NCBI RefSeq assembly: GCF_900113485.1
Contig: NZ_FOPM01000008.1
Location: forward strand, 62,001 to 126,000
Length of the DNA: 64,000 nucleotides
Direction: 5' to 3'
Source: Methylobacterium gossipiicola
GTDB lineage: Bacteria; Pseudomonadota; Alphaproteobacteria; Rhizobiales; Beijerinckiaceae
Positions 16,687 through 28,219 of this stretch are shown in pieces. The notes beneath the pieces were generated by a model. The model worked only from the letters and a program-made list of their open reading frames with translations, ran no database searches and was not told the origin of the DNA. Numbering within the stretch: position 1 is the stretch's first letter; every line of letters starts with the position of its first letter. The position numbers and the translations under genes were made by a program.

Positions 16687-16818
16687 GCGCCGTCCGACTG
16701 GGGCGCCGCGCCGTTTTGGCGGGGCCTTGGGCAGGTCGGTGAACGAACCGGCCTACGCATCGGACTTTGCTCTCGGTATGGTAAACAAGTGTTGAAGGGC
16801 TGCGCGATTGGCGTTGCG

Positions 16819-17172
16819 TCAATCCGGGGAGAGGTAGCGCCGCCGCGCCCAGCCGAGGAGGCGCCCGCCCTTGACGCGGCACCAGGTCAGGCCGCTCGGG
16901 GTATCGCTGGTGCAGCCGAACCCGCGCAGGCGCGCCCCCACGGGAAGCTGTCCCAGCGACGGTGCCTCGGCATCCGGCGCCTCGCGGATACTCAGCCCCT
17001 CGCCGAGGGGGAGGCCGGCAACGCGATAGGACTCGACGGCCGAGGCCGGTGTCGCCACGAGGACCGACGTCGCCGTGACGGCGGCCAGGAGGACGAGCAC
17101 GAGACGCAGGGCGGGTTTCCTGCGGCCCCGGGATTTGCCTCGACGGGTCGTGCGCGGGGGCGGACGCCGCAT
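16819..17172 (-). CDS. exported SH3-domain protein
   Basis: 117 residues: a long basic N-region, a hydrophobic signal or anchor (LRLVLVLLAAVTATSVLVA, cleavage likely after ASA), then a bacterial SH3-like domain (GEGLSIREAPDAEAPSLGQL, GFGCTSD, WCRVKGG). The two cysteines probably form a disulfide in the periplasm. The start ATG at 17172 overlaps the stop of the SDR gene (TGATG), so it is the last gene of the acpXL transcription unit. Function unknown; peptidoglycan binding is typical of such domains. Confidence 0.72.
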   Translation of the reverse strand: MRRPPPRTTRRGKSRGRRKPALRLVLVLLAAVTATSVLVATPASAVESYRVAGLPLGEGLSIREAPDAEAPSLGQLPVGARLRGFGCTSDTPSGLTWCRVKGGRLLGWARRRYLSPD

Positions 17173-17939
17173 CAGGTGCGGTGCACGCCCATCATCGCCG
17201 TGAGGCCGCCATCCACGGGCAGCACCGCGCCGGTGATGTAGGCCGCGCCCTCCCCCATGAGGAAGGTGGCGAGTGCGGCAACCTCTTCGGGTTTCGCGAA
17301 GCGCCCGGCGGGAATCTGGCGTTCCATGCCGGCCCGGTGGGCGGCGTAAGGCGCCATCATATCGGTGTCGATGAAGCCCGGTGCGATCACGTTCACCGTT
17401 ACCCCGCGCTTGGCCGATTCGATGGCGAGCGTCCGGCAATAGGCGATGAGCGCGCCCTTGCTCGCCGCATAGGCCGCGTTGCCCGGATTGGCCCGAAGTG
17501 CCGCCACGGAACCGATGGCGACGATTCGGCCGGCGCGGGCCCGGATCATGCCCCGCACCAGGGATTTGGCGAGGCGGGTCAGGGACCAGAAATTCACCTG
17601 CATGGCGGCTTCGGCCCGATCCTGATCGAGCATGGCCGCCAGCGCGTCCGAGGATTGGCCGGCATTGTGGACGAAGCCGTGGAAACTCTCGGCCTCGACG
17701 GTCTCGCAGAAGGCGTCCAGCGCCGTGCGGTCCGCGAGATCGAGGGTGTGGGCGGTGACGCTGCGGTCGGGATGGGCGGCGGCGAGGTCCGCCACCAGGG
17801 CTTCGGCCGCCTCTCCCGAGGAGCGGTACGTGAAGGCGACGTCGTGGCCGGCGGCGACGAGGCCGCGCACGATGGCCCGGCCGAGGCCCGAGGCGCCGCC
17901 GGTGACGAGGACGCGGGTGGGCGCAGTTGCGTCCGTCAT
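17172..17939 (-). CDS. fabG: 3-oxoacyl-ACP reductase-type SDR
   Basis: 255 residues. Cofactor motif VLVTGGASGLGRAI (TGGxxGLG) near residue 10, the NAG motif FVHNAGQSSD, the catalytic Ser in IVAIGSVAAL and the Y-x3-K pair in YAASKGALI, so all SDR catalytic residues are present. It overlaps the upstream ketosynthase gene by 4 bases. In the lipid A very-long-chain fatty acid set of rhizobia this place is usually held by an alcohol-dehydrogenase-like gene; here a FabG-type enzyme would supply the ketoreductase step of elongation. Pathway role is inferred from position. Confidence 0.82.
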   Translation of the reverse strand: MTDATAPTRVLVTGGASGLGRAIVRGLVAAGHDVAFTYRSSGEAAEALVADLAAAHPDRSVTAHTLDLADRTALDAFCETVEAESFHGFVHNAGQSSDALAAMLDQDRAEAAMQVNFWSLTRLAKSLVRGMIRARAGRIVAIGSVAALRANPGNAAYAASKGALIAYCRTLAIESAKRGVTVNVIAPGFIDTDMMAPYAAHRAGMERQIPAGRFAKPEEVAALATFLMGEGAAYITGAVLPVDGGLTAMMGVHRT

Positions 17940-19219
17940 GCGGGTTCGTCCCCGAGGACGAGACAGGTGTTCTGCCCGCCGAAGCCGAAGGAGTTCGAGA
18001 GCACGCGGGAGACCCGCGCGTCGCGGGCGGTGGCGACCACGTCGAGGGCGAGAGTCGGGTCCGGCACCGCGTAGTTGATGTTGGGCGGGATGCGCCCGTG
18101 GGCGATGGTGAGGAGCGAGATCACCGCCTCGATGGCCCCGGCCGCCGTGAGGGTGTGGCCGATCATCGATTTGTTCGAAGAGATCGGCAGGCGGCCGATG
18201 CGCTCGCCGAACACGGCGGCGCAGCCCATGGCCTCCATCTTGTCGTTCTCCGGCGTCGAGGTGCCGTGGGCGTTGATGGTGTCGATGGCGTCGGGCGTCA
18301 CGCCCGCATCGTCGAGGGCCGCGCGGATCGCCGCGATGCCGGGCGCCCCGTCGGGGCTGGAGCGGGTGCGGTGGAAGCCGTCGCCCTTCTCGCCGCAGCC
18401 CAGCACGTAGCCGAGAATCGTCGCGCCGCGCGCGCGGGCCGATTCGGCGTTCTCCAGCACCAGGGCTCCGGCGCCCTCGCCCATGACGAAGCCGTCGCGA
18501 TTCTTGGAGAACGGTTTCGAGGCCCCTTCCGGTGGATCGTTCTGGGTCGAGAGGGCGGAGAGCAGGGAGAAGCGGATGAGGGATTCGGGGTTCACCGATC
18601 CGTCCGTGCCGATGCAGAGCGCCGCCTCCACCTCGCCCCGGCGGATCGCCTCGACGCCGAGCTGGATCGCCGTCGCCCCCGACGAGCAGGCGGTGGAGAG
18701 CGAGATCGGTGAGCCCTGCGTGCCGAAGCGGTCGGCGATGTGATCGGCTACGGTGCCGAAGATGAAGAGATCGTGCCACGCATCGAAGCGCCGGCTGGCG
18801 GCGGCGCGCTGCAGATCCGTGTAGGTGACAGCGCCGTTCTGGCCGGAGGCTTCAGCCATGGCCTGGCGCTGCGGCCACTCCATCTCGACGGGCGGCACCG
18901 CGATGAACAGGGCGCCGGGAAAGCGGCCGCGGCCGCCGATCCCCGCCTGGGCGATGGCCTCCTCGGCGGCTTCCTCGGCGAAGCGCTGCGACAGCAAGGG
19001 CGCCACCAACGGGTCGGTGTCGAGGAAATCGACGGTGCCGGCGATGCGCGTGCGCAGACCCTCGGTGGGGAAGCGCCGGATGGCGTGGATGCCCGAGCGT
19101 CCCACCGTGAGGGCGGCCCAGTTGTCGGCTTGGCCCTGGCCGAGGGAGGTCACGATGCCGAGGCCGGTGACCGCCACCAGGGGGCGGTTCTTCGTGTCGC
19201 GGGAGGAAGTGTCAGTCAT
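17936..19219 (-). CDS. fabF1XL: beta-ketoacyl-ACP synthase, active type (FabF1XL-like)
   Basis: 427 residues, thiolase fold. The nucleophile Cys178 lies in LSTACSSGATAI, the active-site histidines are His318 (INAHGTST) and His355 (SNKSMIGHT, with Lys350), and the C-terminal SNSFGFGGQN loop is intact. It is therefore a working condensing enzyme, presumably extending acyl-AcpXL towards the very long (omega-1)-hydroxy fatty acid of lipid A. It overlaps the SDR gene by 4 bases and follows the second ketosynthase gene after about 30 bases. The symbol follows the rhizobial cluster order and is an inference. Confidence 0.85.
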   Translation of the reverse strand: MTDTSSRDTKNRPLVAVTGLGIVTSLGQGQADNWAALTVGRSGIHAIRRFPTEGLRTRIAGTVDFLDTDPLVAPLLSQRFAEEAAEEAIAQAGIGGRGRFPGALFIAVPPVEMEWPQRQAMAEASGQNGAVTYTDLQRAAASRRFDAWHDLFIFGTVADHIADRFGTQGSPISLSTACSSGATAIQLGVEAIRRGEVEAALCIGTDGSVNPESLIRFSLLSALSTQNDPPEGASKPFSKNRDGFVMGEGAGALVLENAESARARGATILGYVLGCGEKGDGFHRTRSSPDGAPGIAAIRAALDDAGVTPDAIDTINAHGTSTPENDKMEAMGCAAVFGERIGRLPISSNKSMIGHTLTAAGAIEAVISLLTIAHGRIPPNINYAVPDPTLALDVVATARDARVSRVLSNSFGFGGQNTCLVLGDEPA

Positions 19220-19249
19220 CGCGTCGTCTTACACCGTTTCCCGCATGCT

Positions 19250-20380
19250 TCACGCCGCGCAGACGCGGATCACGCCTTCGCCGCGACGGTGGCCGACGGT
19301 GGTGATGGCGACCTCGCGGGCCGCGCCCGCGGCCACCAGCCCGGCCGCGAGGGCCGCGCCGAACGGGGCGGTCACCTCGAGGGTGTGGCCGGTGACGTCG
19401 CCCAAGGCGGTCACGGGCACACCGGGCGCGAGGCGCGCGAGGGCGGCGCCCTCCTCCGCCGTGATGCCGGCGACGCCCGTGGCGCCCGAGATCACCCGGT
19501 CGGGCGCCATGAGACCTGCGGCCCGCCACAGGGCGTTGAGGCTCGCCGCCGTGGCGCCGGGCTCGCGCCGGGAGCGGTCGCTGCCCACGGGCATGAGGCG
19601 GGCGAGGGCCTTGGCACCGCGCGCGTGGGCATGCTCGGCCGATTCGAGGACGAGGAAGGCCGCGCCGCTGCCGAGGATGAACCCGGCCTCGTCGGCGCCC
19701 TCCCGCGAGAAGACCGGTCGGAACGGCTTGGCGCGCAGGTAGCCGCCCATCTCGTGCACCACCATTACGTCGGGGCGCTCGGCGCTGTAGGAGCCGCCGA
19801 CCAGCATGCACGCGACCTGCCCCGAGGCGATGCGGGCCTGGGCGATGCGCAGGGCATCGGTGCCGGCGGCCTCCTCGCCCATGAAGGTGCGGGACGCCCC
19901 CGTGACCCCGTGCACGATGGCGATGTTGCCGGCGAGCAGGTTCGACAGCTGGGCGAGGAACAGGGTCGGACGCAGGTCGTTGAGCAGGCGCTCGTTGAGG
20001 TAGGCGCCCGGATCGGCGGCGTCGCGCAACCCCGTGAGGATCGCCCCGTCCACCTCCGTGTCGCGCTCGCCGCCGCCGCAGGCGACAACGAGGTGCATGG
20101 CCGCCTTGAGGGCGGCGTTGTCCTTTAAATCCGCCGAATCGAGGGCGAGGCCGGCGGCGTAGACGCCGAGCCGCTGCCACGGCTCCATCTGCCGCTGGTC
20201 GGATTTTTTGGGGATCTGACCGTCCAGCGCGAGGGGCGCCACGGGGTGCACGGTGTAGGGCGCGAAGCGCTCCGTGTCCGTGCGGGCCGGGGCGCCGGCC
20301 GTCAGCGCTTCGAGATGGACGCCAAGGCCCTCGCCCGCGCTGGAGACGAGGCCGAGGCCGGTGACGACGACGCTGGTCAT
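19250..20380 (-). CDS. fabF2XL: ketosynthase homologue lacking the active cysteine (FabF2XL-like)
   Basis: 376 residues of the ketoacyl synthase family (TSVVVTGLGLVSSAGEGLG at the start, LGDVTGHTLEVTAPFGAALA near the end). The nucleophile region reads HGVTGASRTFMGEEAAG, with Ser163 where Cys is expected, and the first active-site His region reads SGATGVAGI without His. Only the second His (GHT) remains. The protein should not condense by itself; it resembles chain-length-factor partners of type II systems, so a heterodimer with the neighbouring active ketosynthase is likely. Start ATG overlaps the FabZ-like gene by 4 bases. Confidence 0.8.
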   Translation of the reverse strand: MTSVVVTGLGLVSSAGEGLGVHLEALTAGAPARTDTERFAPYTVHPVAPLALDGQIPKKSDQRQMEPWQRLGVYAAGLALDSADLKDNAALKAAMHLVVACGGGERDTEVDGAILTGLRDAADPGAYLNERLLNDLRPTLFLAQLSNLLAGNIAIVHGVTGASRTFMGEEAAGTDALRIAQARIASGQVACMLVGGSYSAERPDVMVVHEMGGYLRAKPFRPVFSREGADEAGFILGSGAAFLVLESAEHAHARGAKALARLMPVGSDRSRREPGATAASLNALWRAAGLMAPDRVISGATGVAGITAEEGAALARLAPGVPVTALGDVTGHTLEVTAPFGAALAAGLVAAGAAREVAITTVGHRRGEGVIRVCAA

Positions 20381-20862
20381 GCGGGCTCCGCCTGCGTCGG
20401 GATTGCCGCGAGCTCTAGCAGGCCGATCCGCCGGGCCCGGTCGCGCATGGGGCCGTCGAGGCCGTCCGGAAACGGCATGGTGCGAAAGCGCAACTCGGCG
20501 TTGCACAGGGGCTTGCCGTCGTGGCGGATCGCCGCCTTGGTCACGGCATAGCCCGAGCCGTCATGCTCCAGGCTCGCCTCGACCACGAGGTCCGCGCCGG
20601 GGCCGACGAAGGCCCGGAACCGCGCCTTGTCGACGCCCATGAGGAACGGCATCATCCGAAATTCGAGATGGGCGAGGATGAGGTAGCCCGAGGCCTGGGC
20701 CATGGTCTCGGTCAGGAGCACGCCCGGCACCAGGGGATGGCCGGGAAAGTGCCCTTCGAAGACCGGGCTTTCCAGGGGCACCCGTGCCCGGGCCTCGATG
20801 CGGCCGGCGGCCCGGTCGAGGGCCGTTACCGTGTCGATCATCTCGAAATATTCGAGCCGCAT
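20377..20862 (-). CDS. fabZXL: FabZ-like 3-hydroxyacyl-ACP dehydratase
   Basis: 161 residues, hot-dog fold. The FabZ active-site stretch FEGHFPGHPLVPGVLLTETM carries His38 and Glu52, and QASGYLILAHLE follows. A C-terminal extension of about 25 residues goes beyond the usual FabZ end. It lies 20 bases downstream of acpXL and overlaps the next ketosynthase gene by 4 bases, so it belongs to the same operon. Inferred role: dehydration step in elongation of the very-long-chain acyl group on AcpXL. Confidence 0.85.
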   Translation of the reverse strand: MRLEYFEMIDTVTALDRAAGRIEARARVPLESPVFEGHFPGHPLVPGVLLTETMAQASGYLILAHLEFRMMPFLMGVDKARFRAFVGPGADLVVEASLEHDGSGYAVTKAAIRHDGKPLCNAELRFRTMPFPDGLDGPMRDRARRIGLLELAAIPTQAEPA

Positions 20863-20882
20863 GATGTGACTTTCGGCGCCGA

Positions 20883-21185
20883 TCAGGCCTTGGCGGCTTT
20901 CTCGGCAACCAGGGCGTCGATGCGGGCGCAGAGGTTCTTCAGGACGAAGTATTCCTCGGCCGGGACCTTGCCTTCGTTGACTTCCTGGGTCCAGCGCTCG
21001 AGGGGCAGCTTGATGCCGAAGGCCTTGTCCACCGCGAAGGCGATGTCGAGGAAGGCCAGCGAATCGATGCCGAGATCGTCGATGGCGTGGCTCTCCGGCG
21101 TGATGGTGTCGCGCGGAATGTCGGCGGTGTCGGCAATGATGTCCGCGACGCGGTCGAAGGTGGCGGTCTGGGTCAGGTCGGACAT
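20883..21185 (-). CDS. acpXL: specialised acyl carrier protein AcpXL
   Basis: 100 residues. The 4'-phosphopantetheine site is Ser42 in [12 protein letters not shown], and the sequence around it ([19 protein letters not shown], then [20 protein letters not shown] and [14 protein letters not shown]) is the AcpXL pattern, clearly different from the housekeeping AcpP. AcpXL carries the C26-C30 hydroxy fatty acid added to lipid A in Rhizobium, Sinorhizobium, Brucella and relatives. First gene of the minus-strand operon running to 16819. The acyltransferase LpxXL usual at the end of such clusters is not seen in the window. Confidence 0.93.
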   Translation of the reverse strand: MSDLTQTATFDRVADIIADTADIPRDTITPESHAIDDLGIDSLAFLDIAFAVDKAFGIKLPLERWTQEVNEGKVPAEEYFVLKNLCARIDALVAEKAAKA

Positions 21186-21512
21186 GCGTTCTCGCCGTGT
21201 TGTCTGGATATCCCGCCGCCCGTGAGGCCCACGCCCAGGAGGGGCGGACCCGAGGCCGGCCCATGGTGCCCGGCGCCCCCGGTCGCGCAGCATGTCCTGC
21301 CGGACGGCGCGCCGCGCCGCCGTCGAAAGATGAAGGCGGTCCCTTACACGAGGGGGGTAGGCCGGGCAACCGTGAGGCTTTCTCGCGGGCGCCGCGACAT
21401 CGTGTGCGGCTGGGCATTCCACCCGCGTGCTGCGCGACCTAGATGCGCCTCCCGGAGGGATGATGTTCCGGGTTCGGCCGTGCTGGCCGCCGCATCCCCT
21501 CGCGAGATACCC
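21186..21512. other. divergent intergenic region between acpXL and the AI-2E-family gene
   Basis: 327 bases that must hold the promoters of both transcription units. No coding frame with a ribosome binding site, clear hexamers, or notable inverted repeat was seen. Confidence 0.4.
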
Positions 21513-22628
21513 ATGGCTCTGCCCCCGACCGCCCCACCCTCGCGTGACTTCGATGCGCTCCCGCCGCCGCCCGGCGCCCTGACGCCGCGGGCGCAGGGAG
21601 CGGCGCGCGTGTTCCTGGTCCTGGCGCTCGTCGCCCTCGGGCTCTGGGTGCTGCATCCGTTCCTGCCGGCCCTGGCCTGGGCGGTGATCCTCGCCATTGC
21701 GTTGGGGCCGCTCTACGCCCGCGCCGAGCGGCGCTGGCCGCCGGGGCGGCACAACCTCCTGCTGCCGAGCCTGTTCACCCTCGCCGTCGCCCTGGTGTTC
21801 CTCCTGCCCCTGGTGCTGCTCGGCATCGAGGCGGCGCGGGAGGCGCACGACGTCATCGCCCTGGCGCGCTCGGCCGAGCAGACCGGCCTGCCCGTGCCGG
21901 ACTTCCTGGCGCACATCCCCTTCGGCGCCCAGGCGAGCGCGTGGTGGGCGGCCAATCTCAGCCACCCGAAGGCCGGCGCCGAACTGCTGCACCACCTCGA
22001 CAAGTCCACCGCCATCGGCCTGTCGCGCAGCCTCGGGGCACAGATCGTCCGGCGCGTGGTGCTGTTCGGCTTCAGCCTTGTCGCCCTGTTCTTCCTGTTC
22101 CGCGACCGGGCGTTGGTGACTCGGCAGGTTCTCACTGCGATCACCCGCCTGTTCGGCCCGCGCGGCGAGCGGGTCGCCCGCCAGATGGTGGCTTCCGTCC
22201 ACGGCACCGTCGACGGCCTCGTCCTCGTCGGCCTCGGCGAGGGTGTGCTCCTCGGGATCGTCTACGTCTTCGCCGGGGTGCCGCATCCGGTGCTGCTCGG
22301 GGCGCTGACGGCGGTGGCGGCCATGATCCCGTTCGGAGCCCCCCTGGTGTTCGGCGCAGCTGCCCTGGTCCTGCTGGCCGGCGGCTCCGTGGTGCCGGCC
22401 GTGATCGTCGTGGTGGCGGGCTTCGTCGTCACCTTCGTGGCAGACCACTTCGTCCGCCCCGCCCTCATCGGCGGTACGACGCAACTGCCGTTCCTGTGGG
22501 TGCTGCTGGGGATTTTGGGCGGCGTCGAGACCTTCGGGTTGCTGGGGTTGTTCCTGGGGCCTGCCGTGATGGCAGCGCTGATTTTGTTGTGGCGGGAATT
22601 CACCGGTGGGGCAGCCGAGGCTGCGTGA
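21513..22628 (+). CDS. AI-2E family (PerM/YdiK-like) membrane transporter
   Basis: 371 residues with about eight transmembrane helices: two near the N-terminus ([20 protein letters not shown]), a cytosolic loop, then clusters including [20 protein letters not shown] and [20 protein letters not shown]. The closing pattern [16 protein letters not shown] and the FLGPAVMA segment are typical of the AI-2E/UPF0118 family. Members have been linked to autoinducer-2 export or to Na+/H+ exchange, so the substrate cannot be assigned. ATG 21513 is used; upstream sequence in the same frame is non-homologous and arginine-rich. Confidence 0.82.
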   Translation: MALPPTAPPSRDFDALPPPPGALTPRAQGAARVFLVLALVALGLWVLHPFLPALAWAVILAIALGPLYARAERRWPPGRHNLLLPSLFTLAVALVFLLPLVLLGIEAAREAHDVIALARSAEQTGLPVPDFLAHIPFGAQASAWWAANLSHPKAGAELLHHLDKSTAIGLSRSLGAQIVRRVVLFGFSLVALFFLFRDRALVTRQVLTAITRLFGPRGERVARQMVASVHGTVDGLVLVGLGEGVLLGIVYVFAGVPHPVLLGALTAVAAMIPFGAPLVFGAAALVLLAGGSVVPAVIVVVAGFVVTFVADHFVRPALIGGTTQLPFLWVLLGILGGVETFGLLGLFLGPAVMAALILLWREFTGGAAEAA

Positions 22629-22759
22629 GGCGCGTTCCGGCCTCGAAGCAGGTCCCCCGTCCCGCTGACGGACCAAGAGGGACGCGCCTCGGGCCGTTTG
22701 CCCTTTCTTACTGGCGCACAGCCTATGGTCGATCAACGGATTTGATCGAGGGGCCCAAG

Positions 22760-24310
22760 TTGAAGATTGTCCTTGCAAACGTGCCCCATCCAGCCATCGG
22801 CAGCCGTATCCCCAAAGAGCAACTGCCTCCGTTGGGGTTGCTCTCTGTCGGTGGCCCCCTCATCGATGACGGCCACGATGTCGCGTTGATTGATGCGGAA
22901 CTCGGTCCGATGGCGCTGAAGGACCTCGCCGCGACAATCGTTGCACGGAGACCGGATGCCGTCCTGTTCGGTCATGCAGGCTCATCGTCGGGGCACCCGA
23001 TCATCGCACAAGTCGCGGCCCGTGTTGTGCAAGCCCTCCCCGATGTCGCGATTATCTACGGCGGCGTTCATCCGACCTATTTCTGGCGAGAGATCCTCGC
23101 GCATGAGCCTTATGTGCGGGCCATCGTACGCGGAGAAGGCGAAGAGACCGTGAGACGTCTCATGAGGGCGGTTGAGTTGAACCAAGCTCTGGACGACATT
23201 GATGGCATCGCGTTCATCCGCGATGGACAGCCCGCAGCAACCCGTGCCGCGAGCGTTATCACCGATCTTGACGCCTATCGGATCGGTTGGGAACTGATCG
23301 ATCACGCGCGCTACAGCTATTGGGGTGGCAAGCGAGCGGTCGTCATTCAATTTTCTCGCGGCTGTCCGCATCTTTGTAACTACTGTGGTCAACGTGGTTT
23401 CTGGACACGGTGGCGGCACCGCGACCCTGTGCGTCTGGCGAAAGAAATTGCGCGTCTTCACCATGATCATGCCGTGGAGGTCTTCAATTTCGCCGATGAA
23501 AATCCAAGCGCCGGTCGCAAGCCCTGGCGCGCCTTCCTTGAGGCTCTAATCGAAGAAAATATTTCAGTCACTCTGGTGGGCTCGACGCGGGCCGATGACA
23601 TCGTGCGCGATGCCGATATTCTTCATCTCTATAAAAAGGCCGGCTTTGAACGCTTTCTCATGGGCATGGAGAATACGGATGAGGCGACGCTGAAGCTGAT
23701 CCGGAAGGGCGGCACAATCGCTCGTGACCGCGAGGCCATTCGCCTCCTGCGGCAGCACGGAATCCTTTCGATGGCAACGTGGGTCGCAGGCTTCGAGGAT
23801 CAGACCGATTTGGATCTATTCCGGGGGCTTCGCCAACTCATCGCGTACGACGCAGACCAGATCCAGGCACTCTACGTAACGCCGCATCGCTGGACGCCGT
23901 ACTATAGGCTTGCTCAAGACCGTGCCATTGTACAGCAAGATCCAACAAAATGGGACTACAAACACCAAGTGTTGGGGATGGCTCGGATGTCTCCGATCCG
24001 CCTCTTCGTTTGGGTCAAGCTCATCGAGGCCGCCGCGCAGCTCCGCCCGAAAGCGCTCATGAGGCTGATATGGCATCCTGACCCGAAGATACGGCATGCA
24101 ATCCGCTGGTATTATCGTATGGGCCGCCGAGTCTGGATCCACGAAATTCTGGAATTTGTGCTTCGAAATCGTGCGCGACCCAGCGGGCGAACAGTCTTTG
24201 ACCATCTCGGGGCAGCACACGACCACGAGGAAGAAGCGTCCAGGGTGCCCCGCCCGCCGGAATCGTATCTGGCTGAGGATAAGACACGCGGTGCCGTCGA
24301 GGCCATTTGA
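22760..24310 (+). CDS. bchE: Mg-protoporphyrin IX monomethyl ester oxidative cyclase, oxygen-independent
   Basis: 516 residues. An N-terminal cobalamin-binding-type Rossmann domain (about 1-140, [20 protein letters not shown] at the start) is followed by a radical SAM domain with C202-x3-C206-x2-C209 in [17 protein letters not shown]. The stretches [31 protein letters not shown] and [18 protein letters not shown] match BchE of purple bacteria such as Rhodopseudomonas. The enzyme forms the isocyclic ring of bacteriochlorophyll without oxygen. TTG 22760 is chosen because GAGGGG lies six bases upstream. Base composition is visibly less GC-rich than both flanks. No other photosynthesis gene is in the window. 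Confidence 0.9.
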   Translation: MKIVLANVPHPAIGSRIPKEQLPPLGLLSVGGPLIDDGHDVALIDAELGPMALKDLAATIVARRPDAVLFGHAGSSSGHPIIAQVAARVVQALPDVAIIYGGVHPTYFWREILAHEPYVRAIVRGEGEETVRRLMRAVELNQALDDIDGIAFIRDGQPAATRAASVITDLDAYRIGWELIDHARYSYWGGKRAVVIQFSRGCPHLCNYCGQRGFWTRWRHRDPVRLAKEIARLHHDHAVEVFNFADENPSAGRKPWRAFLEALIEENISVTLVGSTRADDIVRDADILHLYKKAGFERFLMGMENTDEATLKLIRKGGTIARDREAIRLLRQHGILSMATWVAGFEDQTDLDLFRGLRQLIAYDADQIQALYVTPHRWTPYYRLAQDRAIVQQDPTKWDYKHQVLGMARMSPIRLFVWVKLIEAAAQLRPKALMRLIWHPDPKIRHAIRWYYRMGRRVWIHEILEFVLRNRARPSGRTVFDHLGAAHDHEEEASRVPRPPESYLAEDKTRGAVEAI

Positions 24311-24401
24311 TCGGCGTTAACGTCCGCTTCAACGCCCTGTCGTCTCAAGTCGGGCAAGCCGAGATTCATCCCGAGGGACGATTGTCGAGAGCGCCGAAAC
24401 G

Positions 24402-24429
24402 AAAAAAGCCCCATCCTCGCGGATGGGGC
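24402..24429 (-). terminator. intrinsic terminator after acnA
   Basis: Stem GCCCCATCC / GGATGGGGC with a 4-base loop (24408-24429); on the minus strand it is followed by six T (24402-24407). It lies 27 bases beyond the acnA stop. The plus-strand side has only a short T-poor tail, so it mainly serves acnA. Confidence 0.88.
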
Positions 24430-24455
24430 CTTCGTTTCACTGGGCGTGGCGAACC

Positions 24456-27155
<2,700 letters not shown>

Positions 27156-27550
27156 GGTGAATTGATCCTCGCGAGCGGTTGGTCGAACACGCGCAGGCAT
27201 AACCCGCGCCACGAAAACTGTGCTCGGCTGGGTGCGCCTCTCGGCGCGCGCCGCTCCGGGGGTGCCCGGACAGGTTGTTGCGCGAAGGGCGATTTGGACG
27301 CCCTGAGACTCGCGCGGCGCAGCCTGGGGGCGGTATAGAACACTTCGAAACTGGCCGCTACCGGTCGGCTGACAGAGGTCCACGAGTGTCTTGAGGCCGA
27401 GGCATGCCTTGGGTGGATGCGTGCGGTGCCGCGTGGACGCGGCTCGGCGCGCGGGATATTGGCTCCTCTGACCGCGCTCTGCGGGCCGGCTTCTTCCGAA
27501 AGGGAAGAAGGAAGAGCAGGTGCTGCCTGCGGCAAGGACAAGATCATCCC
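27156..27550. other. divergent intergenic region between acnA and ccmA
   Basis: 395 bases. A small inverted repeat GAAGGGCG...CGCCCT lies near 27286-27305, and a TATA-like stretch (TATAGAA) around 27336 could belong to the acnA promoter region. No gene with a ribosome binding site and coding character was found. Confidence 0.35.
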
Positions 27551-28219
27551 GTGCGGCTGACCGCCCAGAACCTCGCCGTCCGCCGCTCCGGCCGCCGCAT
27601 CTTTTCGGACATCGCCTTCACCCTGGATGCGGGCGAGGCCCTGATGGTGACGGGGCGCAACGGCGCCGGCAAGTCGACGCTGCTCGCCGTCCTTTCCGGG
27701 CGGCTGAAGCCCGAGACCGGGAGCCTCATCGTCGACGACGTCGGCGAGGCGACGCTCTCCGAATGCCTGCACGTGGTCGGCCATCGCGACGGGCTGAAGA
27801 GTCCGCTGACGGCGGAAGAGAACCTCGCCTTCGCCCGCGATCTGCTCGGCGCCCCCACCGCCAGTCCGCGCGCGGCCCTGGAGGAACTCGGTCTCGGCCA
27901 CGCCCTCAAGCTGCCCGTGGCCTATCTCTCGGCCGGGCAGCGGCGGCGGGTGGCCCTCGCCCGCCTCCTCGTCTGCCGGCGGCCCCTCTGGCTCCTCGAC
28001 GAGCCGACGGCGGCCCTCGACGTCGCCTCGCAAGCGGTGCTCGCCGGCATGATGGCGCGTCATCGCGCGGCGGGGGGCCTCGTCATCGCGGCGACCCATC
28101 AGGCGCTCGGCCTCGACGGGGCGCGGGAACTGCGCATCGAACCGGCGCGGTCCGAGGCGACGGCCTTGCCCGATGCCTCCGTGACCCGTGACGCCGTGGC
28201 GGGAGACGTGTGGTGGTGA
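27551..28219 (+). CDS. ccmA: haem exporter ATP-binding protein CcmA
   Basis: 222 residues. Walker [21 protein letters not shown] (about residues 33-52), the CcmA-typical [19 protein letters not shown], signature [16 protein letters not shown] and Walker [13 protein letters not shown]. CcmA drives the CcmABCD complex that releases holo-CcmE during cytochrome c maturation, a function methylotrophs need for their periplasmic cytochromes. Start GTG 27551; the ccmB start overlaps or abuts its stop. The acnA/ccmAB divergence is familiar in this order of bacteria. Confidence 0.92.
   Translation: MRLTAQNLAVRRSGRRIFSDIAFTLDAGEALMVTGRNGAGKSTLLAVLSGRLKPETGSLIVDDVGEATLSECLHVVGHRDGLKSPLTAEENLAFARDLLGAPTASPRAALEELGLGHALKLPVAYLSAGQRRRVALARLLVCRRPLWLLDEPTAALDVASQAVLAGMMARHRAAGGLVIAATHQALGLDGARELRIEPARSEATALPDASVTRDAVAGDVWW

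Noticed and set aside
22700..24400. Genomic island or prophage around bchE
   Set aside because: No integrase, transposase, tRNA target or direct repeats at the edges; only composition differs.
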